Source of the DNA: Fagopyrum homotropicum | Taxonomy: Eukaryota; Streptophyta; Magnoliopsida; Caryophyllales; Polygonaceae | Direction of reading: 5' to 3' | Assembly (NCBI GenBank): GCA_033239125.1 | Contig: BSWB01000001.1 | Coordinates: 113,516,916-113,580,915, forward strand | DNA: 64,000 nt | In this document: positions 53,296 to 64,000 of the stretch, piece after piece | Position numbering within the stretch: the first letter of the stretch is position 1 | Layout of the letters: every line of letters begins with the position of its first letter | Made by a program: the position numbers and the translations under genes | Notes under the pieces: model-generated | Databases searched by the model: none | Told to the model about the DNA's origin: nothing | Seen by the model: only the letters and a program-made list of their open reading frames with translations

Positions 53296-53957
53296 GCATC
53301 AATTGGGATGAGACCGTATGAGGCATTGTATGGGCGGAGATGCCGCACTCCCTTATGTTGGGACGAGCCGGGGAGTTCTAGTGTTGTAGATCCGGATCAG
53401 GTACAGGATGACATGGCTAGAGTTGCCTTGATACGAGAGAGGATGTTGACCGCCCAGAGTCGTCAAAGATCGTATTGGGATAGGAGGCGTAGACCTCTCA
53501 AGTTTTGGGTAGGAGCCCAGGTGTGGCTGGGGGTATCACCGACTCGGGGCGTTAGACGATTCTCCATTAAGGGGAAGTTAAGCCCCCGATATATCGGTCC
53601 ATTCGAGATAGTAGAGAGAGTTGGGGAGGTAGCATACCGACTAGCATTGCAACCCCGATTGGAGGGTATACACCCGGTTTTAATGTGTCCCAGTTGAGGG
53701 AGTGCATTCATGACCCGAGACACATCATTAGCCACAAGGACCTTGTGGTCGAGCGAGACCATACTTTTGTAGAGTATCCGATAGCCGTTTTAGAGCAGAG
53801 TACGAGACGTCTTCGATAGAAGGAGATACCGATACTGAGGGTGCAGTGGTCGAGGCGAGGAGCCGACGAGGCTACATGGGAGACGGAGGATAGTATCCGG
53901 AGGCACTATCCCGAGTTTTATGCAGGTTTAGAGACACCGATAGGACAGTCGGGTTAG
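53296..53957 (+). pseudogene. Integrase C-terminus and chromodomain-like tail of element E
   Basis: Resumes with PYEALYGRRCRTPLCWDE, RLLTAQSRQ-type helix (RERMLTAQSRQRSYWDRRRRPL), VWLGVSPTRGVRRFSIKGKLSPRYIGPF and YRLALQPRLEGIHP, the standard end of Tekay integrases. A frameshift near 53680 precedes VSQLRECIHD. The tail YPIAVLEQSTRRLR, stop, KEIPILRVQWSRRGADEATWETE matches the chromodomain-like region that in chromoviruses targets heterochromatin. Final stop at 53955-53957. Confidence 0.88.
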
Positions 53958-54183
53958 TCCCGAGCTTTTCCTTGATTATTACTTATGTGCTTGTGATGTG
54001 ATATGCCTTGTGTGCTACTTATGCGTATATGTGATTACCTCGTGAGGTGTTTCATGGTGATGAGTGTGACGTTGGGTTTGAGAATGATAGCTAGCATTAT
54101 GAGTTACTTGCGTTTTTCCGAGTGTACAGTTTGCATGTACCTTTATCAAGTTTCGGGACGAAACTTGTTTTTAGGGGGTTAGT
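53958..54183 (+). other. 3' noncoding region and polypurine tract of element E
   Basis: Short tail ending with TTTCGGGACGAAACTTG and TTTTTAGGGGGTTAG just before the 3' LTR; the GGGACGAAAC phrase and G-run are characteristic of Tekay/Del elements. Confidence 0.82.
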
Positions 54184-56234
54184 TGTAACATCCGGAATTT
54201 TTATTCCGGGTGTCGATGTGTTTTCGAGTTTCCCGCATCAGCGGCCAAGTTTTCCCGCAAGAACGTGTGCTGAGTACCGGGATTTATTCCCAAAATCCCG
54301 CGCTGACCCCTCGTTTCCCCTATTCCGCTTTTGGACCTTTCGTTTCCAGCTGAGGGGACAAGGGACCAGTTGACCCCTTGGTTCCCTCCCACCTTTTCAG
54401 CCTTGTTGGATTCTCCCTCTCTCCCTTTCACTTATATCTCACGTTAGTCATTTTCCTCTCTACTCTCTCTTGTGCTCTTCCTCTCATCCCTTGGTGATTT
54501 GCTTGTGGATGCGATGCAGTGACGAAGGATCTCAGTGGTTAGTAAGTCTTCTCCCTCTTTCCCCTTCTCTTCCCTTGCTGAATATCCTCTCCTTCTTTCC
54601 CCTTCATCCATAGCCATGGATGGAGCTCTTGAGGAAGCTTTTCCTTAGATCCGTTGTATGTGTGTGTTCTTGGCTTGATTAGGTCGTGGAGAGGAGCCTA
54701 AGATCATAGGTTGGTGTTTGGAGAAGACCTAGCAAGAAGAGGGAGACATTGGAGCAAAGGATCCATAGTCGCAAACGAAGAAGACGACTTTCTGCTGCTC
54801 AAACCGCGGAGGAGGATCTTCAGAGGTGTTGGGGCAGACCAGGGCCACCGTAGGGGCGGCCACCAGGCGCAGGGGCAGATTTAGGGCGCCGCTAGGGGCG
54901 GTGACAGCATCCGCTGAGGCGCCAGCTTGCTTCCGTGGCTGCGTTTTCTTCACCAGTAGGTTTCTCCCTCCCTTCCTCTTCGTTCCTTCCTTAGCCTTAT
55001 AGTTATTCTTAGTTAAAAGCATGCTTAGGTTGGACCTAGGACTCATGAGAATATCATCTAGTGGTTGCTATCCTTGGAGCCCTTATGGCTTGGTGTGAGT
55101 GTTGACCTTAAGTTGTGTAAGCATGTTGGATCTTTCTAGACTAGATTGGCTCTCCTAGGTTGTTGTTGATGATCATGTGAGCTTTAGGCTGTTGTGAGTT
55201 TCCTTGACTTGTTGAGAGTGTCTTGAGTACCATGGATTCTAGGATGCTTTCCTAGTTTGAGAGTTGAGTGATCTTGCTTAGATCACTAGGGTGAAGTCTA
55301 AGACTTCATGAGTGTGAGCTTGTGTTGATGAGTATATTCATGTATGAGTAGGTTGTGTGCTTCCTCACTAAGGAAGCTAGAGTGTTGTGAGTTGAGAGAC
55401 GAGGTAAGTCTCCGGACTTACTTAGCCGTATTTGATGTATTAGATTCATTGTGTGTTTGGTGGTGTGTGATTTATCGCTTTCGTTATATCCACTAAACCG
55501 GTAATAGGACCACCAACATGTATATATTATTTTGGCCCAAGTGTATGATAATAGGCGGTGACATCATCTGTCTAGCTCTTGCGAGAGTCTAGGAGGTTTT
55601 CGGCGAATAGCCCGTGTTGGTTAGACGGCGGAGGCATCCGTACCGTTCCATGCCGGTAAGTAGGGACTGAGGCGGGACCACGGTGGTCCCGTGTCATAAA
55701 ACTTAGTTGAATTAGAACGGGATATGACCTAATAAATAAAGATAATGAACCGGACTTGTTTGTTGAGCATGATTATTTAATGTTATGATGTATGATTGTG
55801 TATGTGCCTTCACCATGTCTTTAATGCTTCGAATACAGATAACGGTTTTAAACCGCTTGTGTAGATGCCCCACAGGTTAAGGATGCCACCGAGTGAGGTG
55901 GAGGAGTGGACAGCCGAGGGTCGCCGTACATTATAGGACGGGGGCATTTTTGGGATTATCTTTGTTATTATTCTTATTTTGGATTATGGATTGATGTACG
56001 CTTCCGGATTTATGTCTTGTAGAGTTTTTGTGTTGTTTTGAGGACTCGGCTGAGTTTCCACGTTGTACTGTTTACTTTTCATTCTTGCATACATTATAAA
56101 CATTTTCGAGATTTACGCCTTTATTTGTGCCATGTTGGAAAGGTCCGGTGAGATTGTTGTCAGGCTAAGGTTCGGGACCCATTGTGTGGTCTCGCCCGTA
56201 GCATTCTGATATCCCGTGAATTCGGGGTGTGACA
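54184..56234 (+). repeat. 3' LTR of element E (2051 bp)
   Basis: Begins TGTAACATCCGG and ends GGGGTGTGACA. Shows the empty site for the MITE carried by the 5' LTR. Right target duplication TGCAC at 56235-56239. Divergence from the 5' LTR is several percent by eye. Confidence 0.92.
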
Positions 56235-56690
56235 TGCACGGTCCCTACAGCTAAGCTATGTGGTGTTGCACATGATCTTGAAATTGTGTGGGAGCTTAGG
56301 ATAAGTAACATTGTATTGAAAATGGACTCATTACTTGTCATCACCATCATGTCTATGAACGTTCTGCGTCACACATTGTCTAGCATGGTACATAGATAAC
56401 AAGGCTTCATGCAAAGAGGATGGATTATCCATACTCGACAAATTGTTAAGGAAGCAAATTATGTTGTGAATTTCCTAGCTAATTTAGCTTTTAATTTTGA
56501 CATTTTTTATTTCATGTAATGTTTTACCTTCAAGACCTTCTTGAGGGTATAGTGAGTATTTTGGATTATGATGTTAGGGGTCAGGTTATCCCCCATTTGA
56601 TGATTACTTAGCCTACTTTCAATAATAATAATAAAGCGCGACTATATGTGCCGGAGACCAACGACTATGCTTCCCACCAAAAAAAAATAT
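56235..56690 (+). pseudogene. LINE 1, 3' end (RNase H remnant)
   Basis: Continues the RNase H domain cut at 30480: VPTAKLCGVAHDLEIVWELR, IVLKMDSLLVI, then IVKEANYVVNFLANLAFNFD, the usual end of plant L1 RNase H. It is followed by an (AAT)n stretch near 56623-56636 and an A-rich run near 56683-56690 that may be the LINE 3' tail. Confidence 0.8.
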
Positions 56691-57250
56691 GCACGACTAA
56701 TTTAATATGCACATTTCAAATATCCATTAGATAATCAAATGCACGACTAATTTAATATGCACGTTTGCATTGATGAAACTATGAATGTCGCCGCATACTC
56801 ATTCCGTGTATTAGAGCTCCAACTTTTTTACAAGATTAAATGTCGTATGCCCAAATAATTACAAAGATATAAATATGGAAGAATTGGCATTGTAGGCCTT
56901 TTACACCATGAAGTTGGAAATTAGGGCCTCCCAATTTGTTATTTATATAATGGGCTCCTATATAGTAGATGAAATCAGAAAAAGTATAAAAACTGGCAGT
57001 CATTGATTTGATTGGTGACATGTTGATGGACATTTTACATGGAATTTGTGCCTAATAAATGCAGCCCTTTTTCTTCCCTATTTATAAACCCATGACCCTT
57101 CTTCTTCTTCCCTTCAAACGTAGGTCCTTTCTTCTTCCATAGCTCAAATTCTTCCAAAACGCAGGTCATTTCTTCTTCCCTTCAAACGCAAGTCCTCTTG
57201 TTGAGCTTCTGCGCCACCAAAATCTAGAAGCAACCCTTGTTCTATTTCTG
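56691..57250. other. AT-rich intergenic sequence
   Basis: No gene seen. A 24-bp block ATGCACGACTAATTTAATATG... occurs twice (about 56689 and 56741). A TATA-like CTATTTATAAACC lies at about 57079-57091, and a CTTCTTCCCTTCAAACG phrase is repeated at about 57105 and 57170. Confidence 0.5.
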
Positions 57251-57276
57251 GGTAAGCAGCAACGTTTGTTTTTGGG

Positions 57277-57655
57277 TAAGCAATACCCAAAATTGTATAC
57301 CCAAAATGCACACACATATACTCAATAAGCAATACCCAAAAAATGCATATCAATTACTCAATAAGCAATACCCAAAAATACATACCAAAAAAATGCATAT
57401 CAATCACTCAATAAGCAATACTCAAAACTGCACACACATATACTCAAAAACGCATACCCAAACTGCACACACATATACTCAATAAGCAATACCCAAATAA
57501 TGCATACCAATCACTCAATAAGCAATACCAAAAAATGCATACCCAAAAAAATACATATCAATTACTCAATAAGCAATACCCAAAACTGCACACACATATA
57601 CTCAAAAATGCATACTCAAACTGCACACGCATATACTCAATAAGCAATACTCAAT
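57277..57655. repeat. Imperfect tandem/interspersed repeat array
   Basis: About eight copies of CTCAATAAGCAATACCCAAA mixed with ACTGCACACACATATACTC and AATGCATA(C/T) units in variable order. Noncoding. Confidence 0.85.
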
Positions 57656-58012
57656 AATTGAAAAGTAAACGTCTAATTACTACAATCACCATCATTTCAA
57701 TATGGGCTGCAATAGTGCACCTATTTTCTAGGGTGCAGGCCTATAATATATTATTTTGTGTAGAGGCTCATTTTACAAAAATAAAATTGAAGGAGTCCTA
57801 TTTCTCTAATTTATTCTATAAATATACTATCTCCATTAGCGTGAGATACGATATTTGTATAGCTTACAATTTCCAAATAGATGATTATTGCAATAATTGT
57901 GATAGAACCATACCTTATATAATCGATGAATCTTAGACGTTCATTATTTAGTCTAACGATTCATATGCGCTCTATTTTTTACAGTAAAACATGTTCTCAC
58001 CAAAATCTAACC
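57656..58012. other. Unassigned AT-rich sequence
   Basis: No gene or repeat structure recognised. Confidence 0.4.
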
Positions 58013-58833
58013 ATATATATATATAGGAATTGGTTCGGTGGGAACCATTATTATGGATAGGAATGAGAACATCTAAGAGACATTCGATTAATATATGAAT
58101 GGTCAAGATTGAATGATGAATTTGTACATCATTATTGAGAATAGTTACCATAATCAAAAGATATATGCCTTTTAATTAAGCTTATATTTATGGTAGTCGT
58201 AACCAAAATTGAATCAACATTAATTCATGAATCCAAAATTGAATCAATATTAATTCATGAATCCAATTTTGATTTATTCCTTATAGATTTGAACATATTT
58301 AAAGCATGACACGTTCATGGTTATATAATGAACAAACATGAAACGTTCATGCACAACGTGTTCATTGTAAGCACGACATGTTCATGGTTAAAGCACAACA
58401 AGTTCATGTACGATGTGTTTGTGGTTCAACATTATTAATCATATACATACACGAGCATGAGTAATGAATCAAGATGACCATGTGAACAAAATATGATCAT
58501 TTTAAAGCATTACACGTTCATGATTATATGATGAACAAATAGTAAACGAGGATGACTAACGAGGCAAGAATTAGTAACGAAGATAGTGTGCGGTCAAAAT
58601 TAAGACACGTTACTAAAAGGATATTTATTTCCGTAATGAATATAATTGTTACCGAATGGAGGAATAAACATCCGTGATTTTATTCTAATGTCTACATCCT
58701 ATTAACTTCTTACCTTAATAGGGTTATTTATTTGGTTTAACTTGGGACATTCATCTATTAAATAAACTTCTCTTAGAGGTTTTCATTCATCTCCGTAAGA
58801 ATGGTTCTCTACGAAACCTGACCTTATATATAT
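58013..58833. mobile_element. Candidate non-autonomous TIR element
   Basis: About 820 bp whose two ends match as imperfect inverted repeats over about 65 bp (TATATATATAGG...AGAACC...CTAAGAGA at left; the same reading inward from right). The interior has repeated ACGTTCATG phrases and a roughly 31-bp tandem duplication at 58203-58265. Ends lie in TA-rich sequence, so the target duplication cannot be defined. Superfamily not assigned. Confidence 0.5.
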
Positions 58834-59010
58834 GCATATATAAATTTTCATAATGAAAATTCGTAGTATACAAATGCGAAAGTCATAGCATAACATTAAA
58901 TAAATTATAAAAAAAATAACCCTACTTTCATTGGCGTGAATAAGCGTTAACAACATTGAGTGCATAACTGAAATAATGTTAGTTATGTTGGAAACCAGCA
59001 TGAAGAACAC

Positions 59011-59226
59011 TTATCCACGTTGTAACCCAATGTGAGTCTGTACTATCCACATTGTAACTCAACGTGAGTATGTATTGTCTCACATTTTAATCAACACAAG
59101 TTTGTATTATCAACATTGTAACTCAACGTGATTATGTATTGTGCACATTGTAACCCAATGTGAGTTTATGTTATCCATATTGTAACACAACACGAGAGTA
59201 TATTATCCACATTGTAACCCAATGTA
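59011..59226. repeat. Minisatellite, about 35-bp unit, six copies
   Basis: Diverged copies built on ATCCACATTGTAACCCAATG followed by TGAGT(C/A/T)TGTATT. Noncoding. Confidence 0.85.
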
Positions 59227-59939
59227 AAAAAAATTTGTACCTAAAAACTTAGATTATGTATCTTAAACCCTCCAATGTTGAATTTGACCAAGACAATGCC
59301 CTAGAGTTCACTTTGAAGATTAAGTGAGATTTTAGAGAAAAGTGTATACCTTATTTTGTAATTATGGTGAAAGTTATGTTGCGACTTTCATTTTTTGTAA
59401 TTAAGTGTTGACGATGTTTTTTGGTGCTTTTAAAACTTTCCTCTGTAATGTCATTTATATAGTTAATTCTAAGGAAAAAGGGTGGATGTGAGAGAAGTAT
59501 GGACTTGTTGCTAAAATTTGGAAGTTTATTATCAGAAACAAGATGAATGACAGTAGTAGGTTTATGCATTTGGCTCTTGACTATGCTTTATTTTCATTTG
59601 TTTGCAGCTTTTTGGAAAAGATAACATGAAAATTTGATTCTATACTAAGCTCATTCACTCATTTTGATAAGGATTTTCATCCTATGAGAGAGATCATCAA
59701 ATCATACAAACTTTTGGCAAATATCCATGATATTATTGTTTGAAGGAACTTTGATGTGAAAGCAAAGCTTTCATGGGCAACTCTACATTCTCTTTTACAT
59801 TTAGATAGGATTGTATACCCGAGGAATGACTATCCGGTTAGGTGATTTGCATTTTTTTTAAATTAGTGAGGAAAAGGGTGCATATATGTCAATTAGTATT
59901 AAAATATGAGAATGAGCTATATGTTTAGGTGATTTGCTT
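59227..59939. other. Unassigned AT-rich sequence
   Basis: No credible gene; short open frames only. Confidence 0.4.
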
Positions 59940-60001
59940 CTCCTACATGCAATAATAAGGTTGATGATTTGCATCATCAACCTTATTATTGCATGTAGGA
60001 G
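59940..60001. repeat. Perfect 29-bp inverted repeat (hairpin, 4-nt loop)
   Basis: Arms 59940-59968 and 59973-60001 are exact reverse complements around loop TTGC. Left arm starts CTCCTACATGCAATAATAAG. Confidence 0.95.
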
Positions 60002-60079
60002 TGAAAAGAAAAGAAGAATTAAGGAACAAGTATTGAAGGTGATGAATCTCATCCACAAGAACGTTATAGGAAGAGAGTG

Positions 60080-60570
60080 GGCATGAGGTAGTCCGATTCA
60101 GTGACAATATTGTTTAAGTTCCTTTTGTTGGCTCGATCAAACCGAATTCGATGGCCTGAAGTTTTGGTGCCTTGATCATTCCCAATAGCTACTCCAATGA
60201 CAGTGGCATCAAATTAACTTTCAAGTGCCCAAATGATGGTTTGGTCCACTAATTTGGATTACGTATGTATGTCGACTCTGAAGATCATAAAATCATGTAC
60301 CCACTTTTGGAATCCTTTCCGGGTTAAGCTAAAAGCTAAAATTAGGGAGATTATCATTAAAAATATGAGTTTCTTCAAGTCCGTCCTATCCAAGCACACA
60401 AAATAAACTCTTCTAGAAAATTTCTCTTATATGGATGGTATGAATATCCGTTTCCTCATCAATTCATATATTATAGAGTGCACATAAAGTACTGAGAGAC
60501 GTGAAGAAAAGTCTCCAAACAAAGTGAAGAGCTTCGTTAGGAAGGTTGAGTTTCCACATTTTATTTACCC
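60080..60570 (-). pseudogene. LINE C-terminal fragment (RNase H), minus strand
   Basis: On the minus strand near 60080-60235 reads FDATVIGVAIGNDQG, like the start of plant LINE RNase H domains, preceded upstream (about 60500-60560) by ALHFVWRLFF, like the RT-associated zinc-binding region. Heavily decayed; recognised by short motifs only. Confidence 0.4.
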
Positions 60571-60889
60571 CAAAGAGATTCAGGTGATTATGCAATAAGC
60601 TAGGTGATATGCACTTTTAACCGAGTAAGAGCTTTTATAATTTGGCCACCAAAAGTGAGAATCCTGATGAACTGAGTTTGATACAAAGAATACATGAATG
60701 ACTAAACATGTATGTCAATGGAGTAGTGTTTATCTTGATTGATCAGATTTGAGACCTTATGCACCTCTTTTTTGTATTAAAGTATTACATAAAATAGAAT
60801 TTTACTGGATCAATCCAACAACATCTCACCAAACACAACCTTAATTTTATCCCAAAGCTAGCTACGAGCCTTCAAGAGTGGACTGTTGA

Positions 60890-63800
60890 ACTCTTAAACA
60901 AATCGCAGAGTTTACTTATGCTCCTCCGCAAGAAGGATCAAAAAATTTATTTTGGGACTCAATAATTGCCCTTATTAAAGCATCCTCTACTCCATGCATT
61001 ATCATGGGTGATCTGAATGAAATTCAACATTACTCGGAAAAACAAGGAGGAGCCTCAATAAATTCCAACAGATTTAATAGACTCAATAACTTTAAAAACA
61101 GTTGTAACCTAAATGACGTCCAAACAACGGGTAATCAATTTACTTGGAGGAAAAAACGTAACGGACCAAATAATATCCTTGAAAAATTGGACCGTGTCCT
61201 TGCTCACAACCAGATTTTTCAATGGTATTCCCTTCTAAAAACAAAAAAATCATGCTTTTACAATCTCGGACCATTGTCAAATATCTTTAGAACTAGCTGA
61301 TTCGGTTCCCTTCACCCCACAACCATTTAAATTTGAAATGATGTGGACTAAATGCAAAGCATTTGAGAACATCGTTAAACAAACTTGACGAGCTAACTTC
61401 AAGGGGAACGAAATGTTCAACCTCATAAAGAAAACAAAAATTCTAAAAACTAAAGCTAATGAATGGAGTAAAATAAACTTTGGAAATATCTTCAAACAAC
61501 TCAAAGAAGTTGAAACCCAACTCTTGGATATTCAAGGTCTATCACCGCCCAACTTAAACCAAAGAACTGAAATTCTTCATAGGAATCTTCTTACAAAAGA
61601 AAACCGTCTCATTAATTTTCACCAAAGATACTGGAGACAAAGAACAAAGAATAAAAACTTGAAAAATATTGACACAAACTCCAAATATTTTCACCGGATT
61701 GCTATCGGAAGAGAAAATAGGAAACATCTTAATGAATTAATTGATACGAACGGGACAATTATTTCATCTGAAAATGAAATCTGAATGGAAGTTAAAAAAG
61801 AATTTGTATCCAAATTCACTAGTTCTCCACTAAATAAAAAACGCTTGGAAGAAAAGCTACATATCATCAAGAACATAGTTATTTACGAAGACAATGAAAG
61901 ACTAACAAAACCTCCAACAAATGAGGAGATTAAAATGCTATATTTGACATCGGTTGTGACAAATCACCTGGTATGTCAGCCGGTTTTTACCAGAAATATT
62001 GGCACATTGTGGGAACTGACGTTTCAAAAGCAATTAAGAACTTCTTCAGAATTGGGAAACTACTAAAACAAATTAACCACACTTTCATAACATTAATCCC
62101 AAAAGTAGACAACCCTACAAATATTAATCAGTTTAGACCTATTAGCTTCTGCTCAACAATATACAAAATCATTGCAAAAATCATTATGAATAGAATGGAA
62201 CCCATCATGCCAAAATTGATCCACCCTCTACAAGGAGCTTTCGTTACCAAAAGGTCAATACATGATAACATTCTTATTGCACACGGAATTTTTCACTCTT
62301 TTTGGAGTAAAAAAGGCAAGGAAGGTTGGACCGCCATTAAACTAGATATGGAAAAGGCATACGACCAAGTCAACTGAGAATTTATTATTCGCATTCTCCA
62401 AAAATTCGGATTTAATAAAAAATTTGTGGGATGGATCGAGGAATGTATCTCCAGTGTATCTTTCTCGGCTCTTGTAAACAATGAATCTACTGACCAATTC
62501 TTCCTTGGAAAAGGACTCGGACAAGGAGACCCCTTATCTTCATACCTATTTATTTTGGGAGCAGAAATACTTACAAAAATGATTTCAAAATGACTGTAAT
62601 AATTACGACAACCATATAGGATTCTCCGTTTGCAAAAATGCAACCCCAATCCCTTTCTTATCATTTGCAGATGATATGATCATTTTTACTAAAGCAAACT
62701 CGAACTCTTGCCTTAGAACGAAAGAAATACTTGAAACATATTGCTCCATCTCCGGACAAAAGATCAACTACCTCAAATCTGCATTCCAAACTACTAAAAA
62801 CACTACCATGAGTTGCATTACAGAACTAAAATATATCCTTAATATGGAGCACACAACCTCTCTTGATTATTACCTTGGTTGCCCAATTATTAATGGAAGT
62901 GTCAATAAAGAGACCTTTAGCAACATTAATAATAAAACCAAGCAACAACTCTGTAAATGAAAAACAAGTTCCCTTTCACAAGAAAGAAGAAACATACTTA
63001 TAAAGCATAACTTAGCGACCAAACTATCATTTGTAATGCAAGAGTTTATGCTTCCAATGTATAATTTGGACGAACTCGATAAAACGTATATAAATTTCTT
63101 TTGGAACAAAGACGACAACTATAGACCAATGATTAGTTGAGATGCAATTTGTAAACCAAAAAGAAACGGCAGACTCGGGTTAAGAAAGTCTCTTACCACT
63201 AATAAAGCCCTTCAAATGAAGTTACTTTGGAAAATTCTTGCTGAACCAGAAAACATATGGGTGAAAATTATAAATGAAAAATACTTGAGAAATATTAATA
63301 TACTACAATATCAATTAAAAGGTCCATCGTCTTGGCAATGGAAAAACTTATAAAACTCAAATCCGAGTTTAAAAACAAAATTATTTAACAAGTGGGTAAT
63401 GAAAAAACCATTAATTACTGGCAAGATAATTGGATCACAACGACTCCTCTAATTAAATTAGTAGAAAATATCGATCTAATCAACACAGATATTAAAGTAA
63501 GTCATTTTATCAAATCAAACGAATGAGATACCACCAAAATAGAATATGAACTACAAAATATCACCAGCCTAGCAATTAGGAAAAAAAATTGTGGAAACAA
63601 TTATCCCAACAAATGAAATACAAGACAAGTTGTATTGGAGAAACAGTTCGAATGTTTGGTTCTCCACAAAATCAGCTTCGGAAATGATTGAAAAAGAGTC
63701 TTGTTGGCTTCCTGACTATTCTTGCGAATGGATATGAAATTTAGACACCCAACCAAAAATCAATAACTTCATATGGAAATTCTCAAAAAAACGGTCTCCC

Positions 63801-64000
63801 AACTAAAGCAAAACTTAACGAAAGAAAAATATCTGTTACTAACAACTGTGTTTTCTACAATCACCATCTCGAGGATCTTTTTCACATTCTTATTGATTTC
63901 CCTTACAGTAAAAATGTGATCGCGAGAATTAACAATTTCATCTTAATCAACCTCAATACCATTAGTACGGAAAATAAAAAAGTCCATGAAATTTTATTGG
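60890..64000 (+). pseudogene. LINE 2, L1-type ORF2, truncated by window end
   Basis: Endonuclease C-terminus from about 60915 (YAPPQEGSKNLFWDSI, IIMGDLNEIQHYSEKQGG, FTWRKKRNGPNNILEKLDRVLA). The connecting helix region is at 61413-61784. RT is at about 62060-62960 (LIPKVDNPTNINQFRPISFCSTIYKI, LQGAFVTKRSIHDN, KLDMEKAYDQVN, GLGQGDPLSSYLFIL, and the catalytic SFADDMIIF near 62660-62690). The C-terminal region runs to the window edge (NERKISVTNNCVFY, FHILIDFPYSKNV). Stops and frameshifts near 61297, 61784, 62375, 62590 and 62958. A different lineage from LINE 1; more AT-rich. Confidence 0.87.

Larger units (their letters stand above)
30481..56234 (+). mobile_element. Element E: Tekay/Del-type chromovirus
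   Basis: Long Ty3/gypsy element with LTR termini TGTAACATCC...GGTGT(T/G)ACA, target duplication TGCAC, tRNA-iMet primer site TGGTATCAGAGCC, gag with two zinc knuckles, protease, RT, RNase H, integrase and a C-terminal chromodomain-like segment. The sequence before the 3' LTR (TTTCGGGACGAAACTTG, then TTTTTAGGGGG) is the pattern typical of the Tekay/Del lineage. Its own length without the three inserts is about 9.7 kb. It is broken by stops, by element F in gag, by a hAT transposon in integrase, and by a MITE in the 5' LTR. Its insertion split LINE 1. Confidence 0.92.

Noticed and set aside
56691..60900. Possible host gene between the LINEs
   Set aside because: No open frame above about 100 codons with recognisable features; content is tandem repeats and AT-rich sequence.

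Overview
This window looks like repeat-dense, probably pericentromeric heterochromatin from a flowering plant. There is no recognisable host gene, rRNA, tRNA gene or CRISPR array. Almost all of the first 56 kb is nested transposable elements: three Athila-type Ty3/gypsy elements with a primer-binding site for tRNA-Asp, one Tekay/Del-type chromovirus with a tRNA-iMet primer site, a 3.9 kb hAT DNA transposon with a nearly intact transposase, a GC-rich hAT-like MITE, and LINEs. The species cannot be told from this sequence.

Layout. 1-1202: minus-strand partial LTR of family A. 1203-2090: 3' part of another Athila-like LTR (family C). 2091-25909: element A (plus strand, decayed), whose 3' LTR is split at 12529/24366 by element B (minus strand, 12530-24365, 5-bp target duplication GCTGG). 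25910-26064: tail of a further LTR (family D). 26.7-30.48 kb and 56.24-56.65 kb: the two halves of LINE 1. It is split by chromovirus E (30481-56234, target duplication TGCAC). E is in turn interrupted by a MITE in its 5' LTR (32463-33123, 8-bp duplication), by element F in gag (34555-46067, CTGAG) and by a hAT element in the integrase (49409-53287, GCTGACAT). 56.7-60.9 kb: AT-rich sequence with tandem arrays, a TIR-bearing element and a perfect hairpin. 60.9-64.0 kb: a second LINE running off the window.

Order of events from nesting agrees with LTR divergence by eye: LINE 1, then E, then F; and D, then A, then B. B is youngest: its two LTRs differ at roughly a dozen sites, and its gag-protease-RT frame is open except for one TGA. 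B and F belong to one family with complementary deletions: B keeps RT-RNase H but lacks almost all of integrase, F keeps integrase but lacks RT-RNase H.

The most unusual signal is in the Athila-type families. Each carries its own short GC-rich palindromic word (family A CCACGGYCGTGG; family B/F CCTCGRYCGAGG) scattered through LTRs, untranslated leaders and tails, and coding linkers, where it is read in different frames. The two words differ at symmetric, mutually compensating positions. The same three elements share a 97-bp nearly invariant noncoding block, a conserved post-pol hairpin, and a repeated hairpin plus AAGTATGGGG module, the second copy of which is the 3' polypurine tract.
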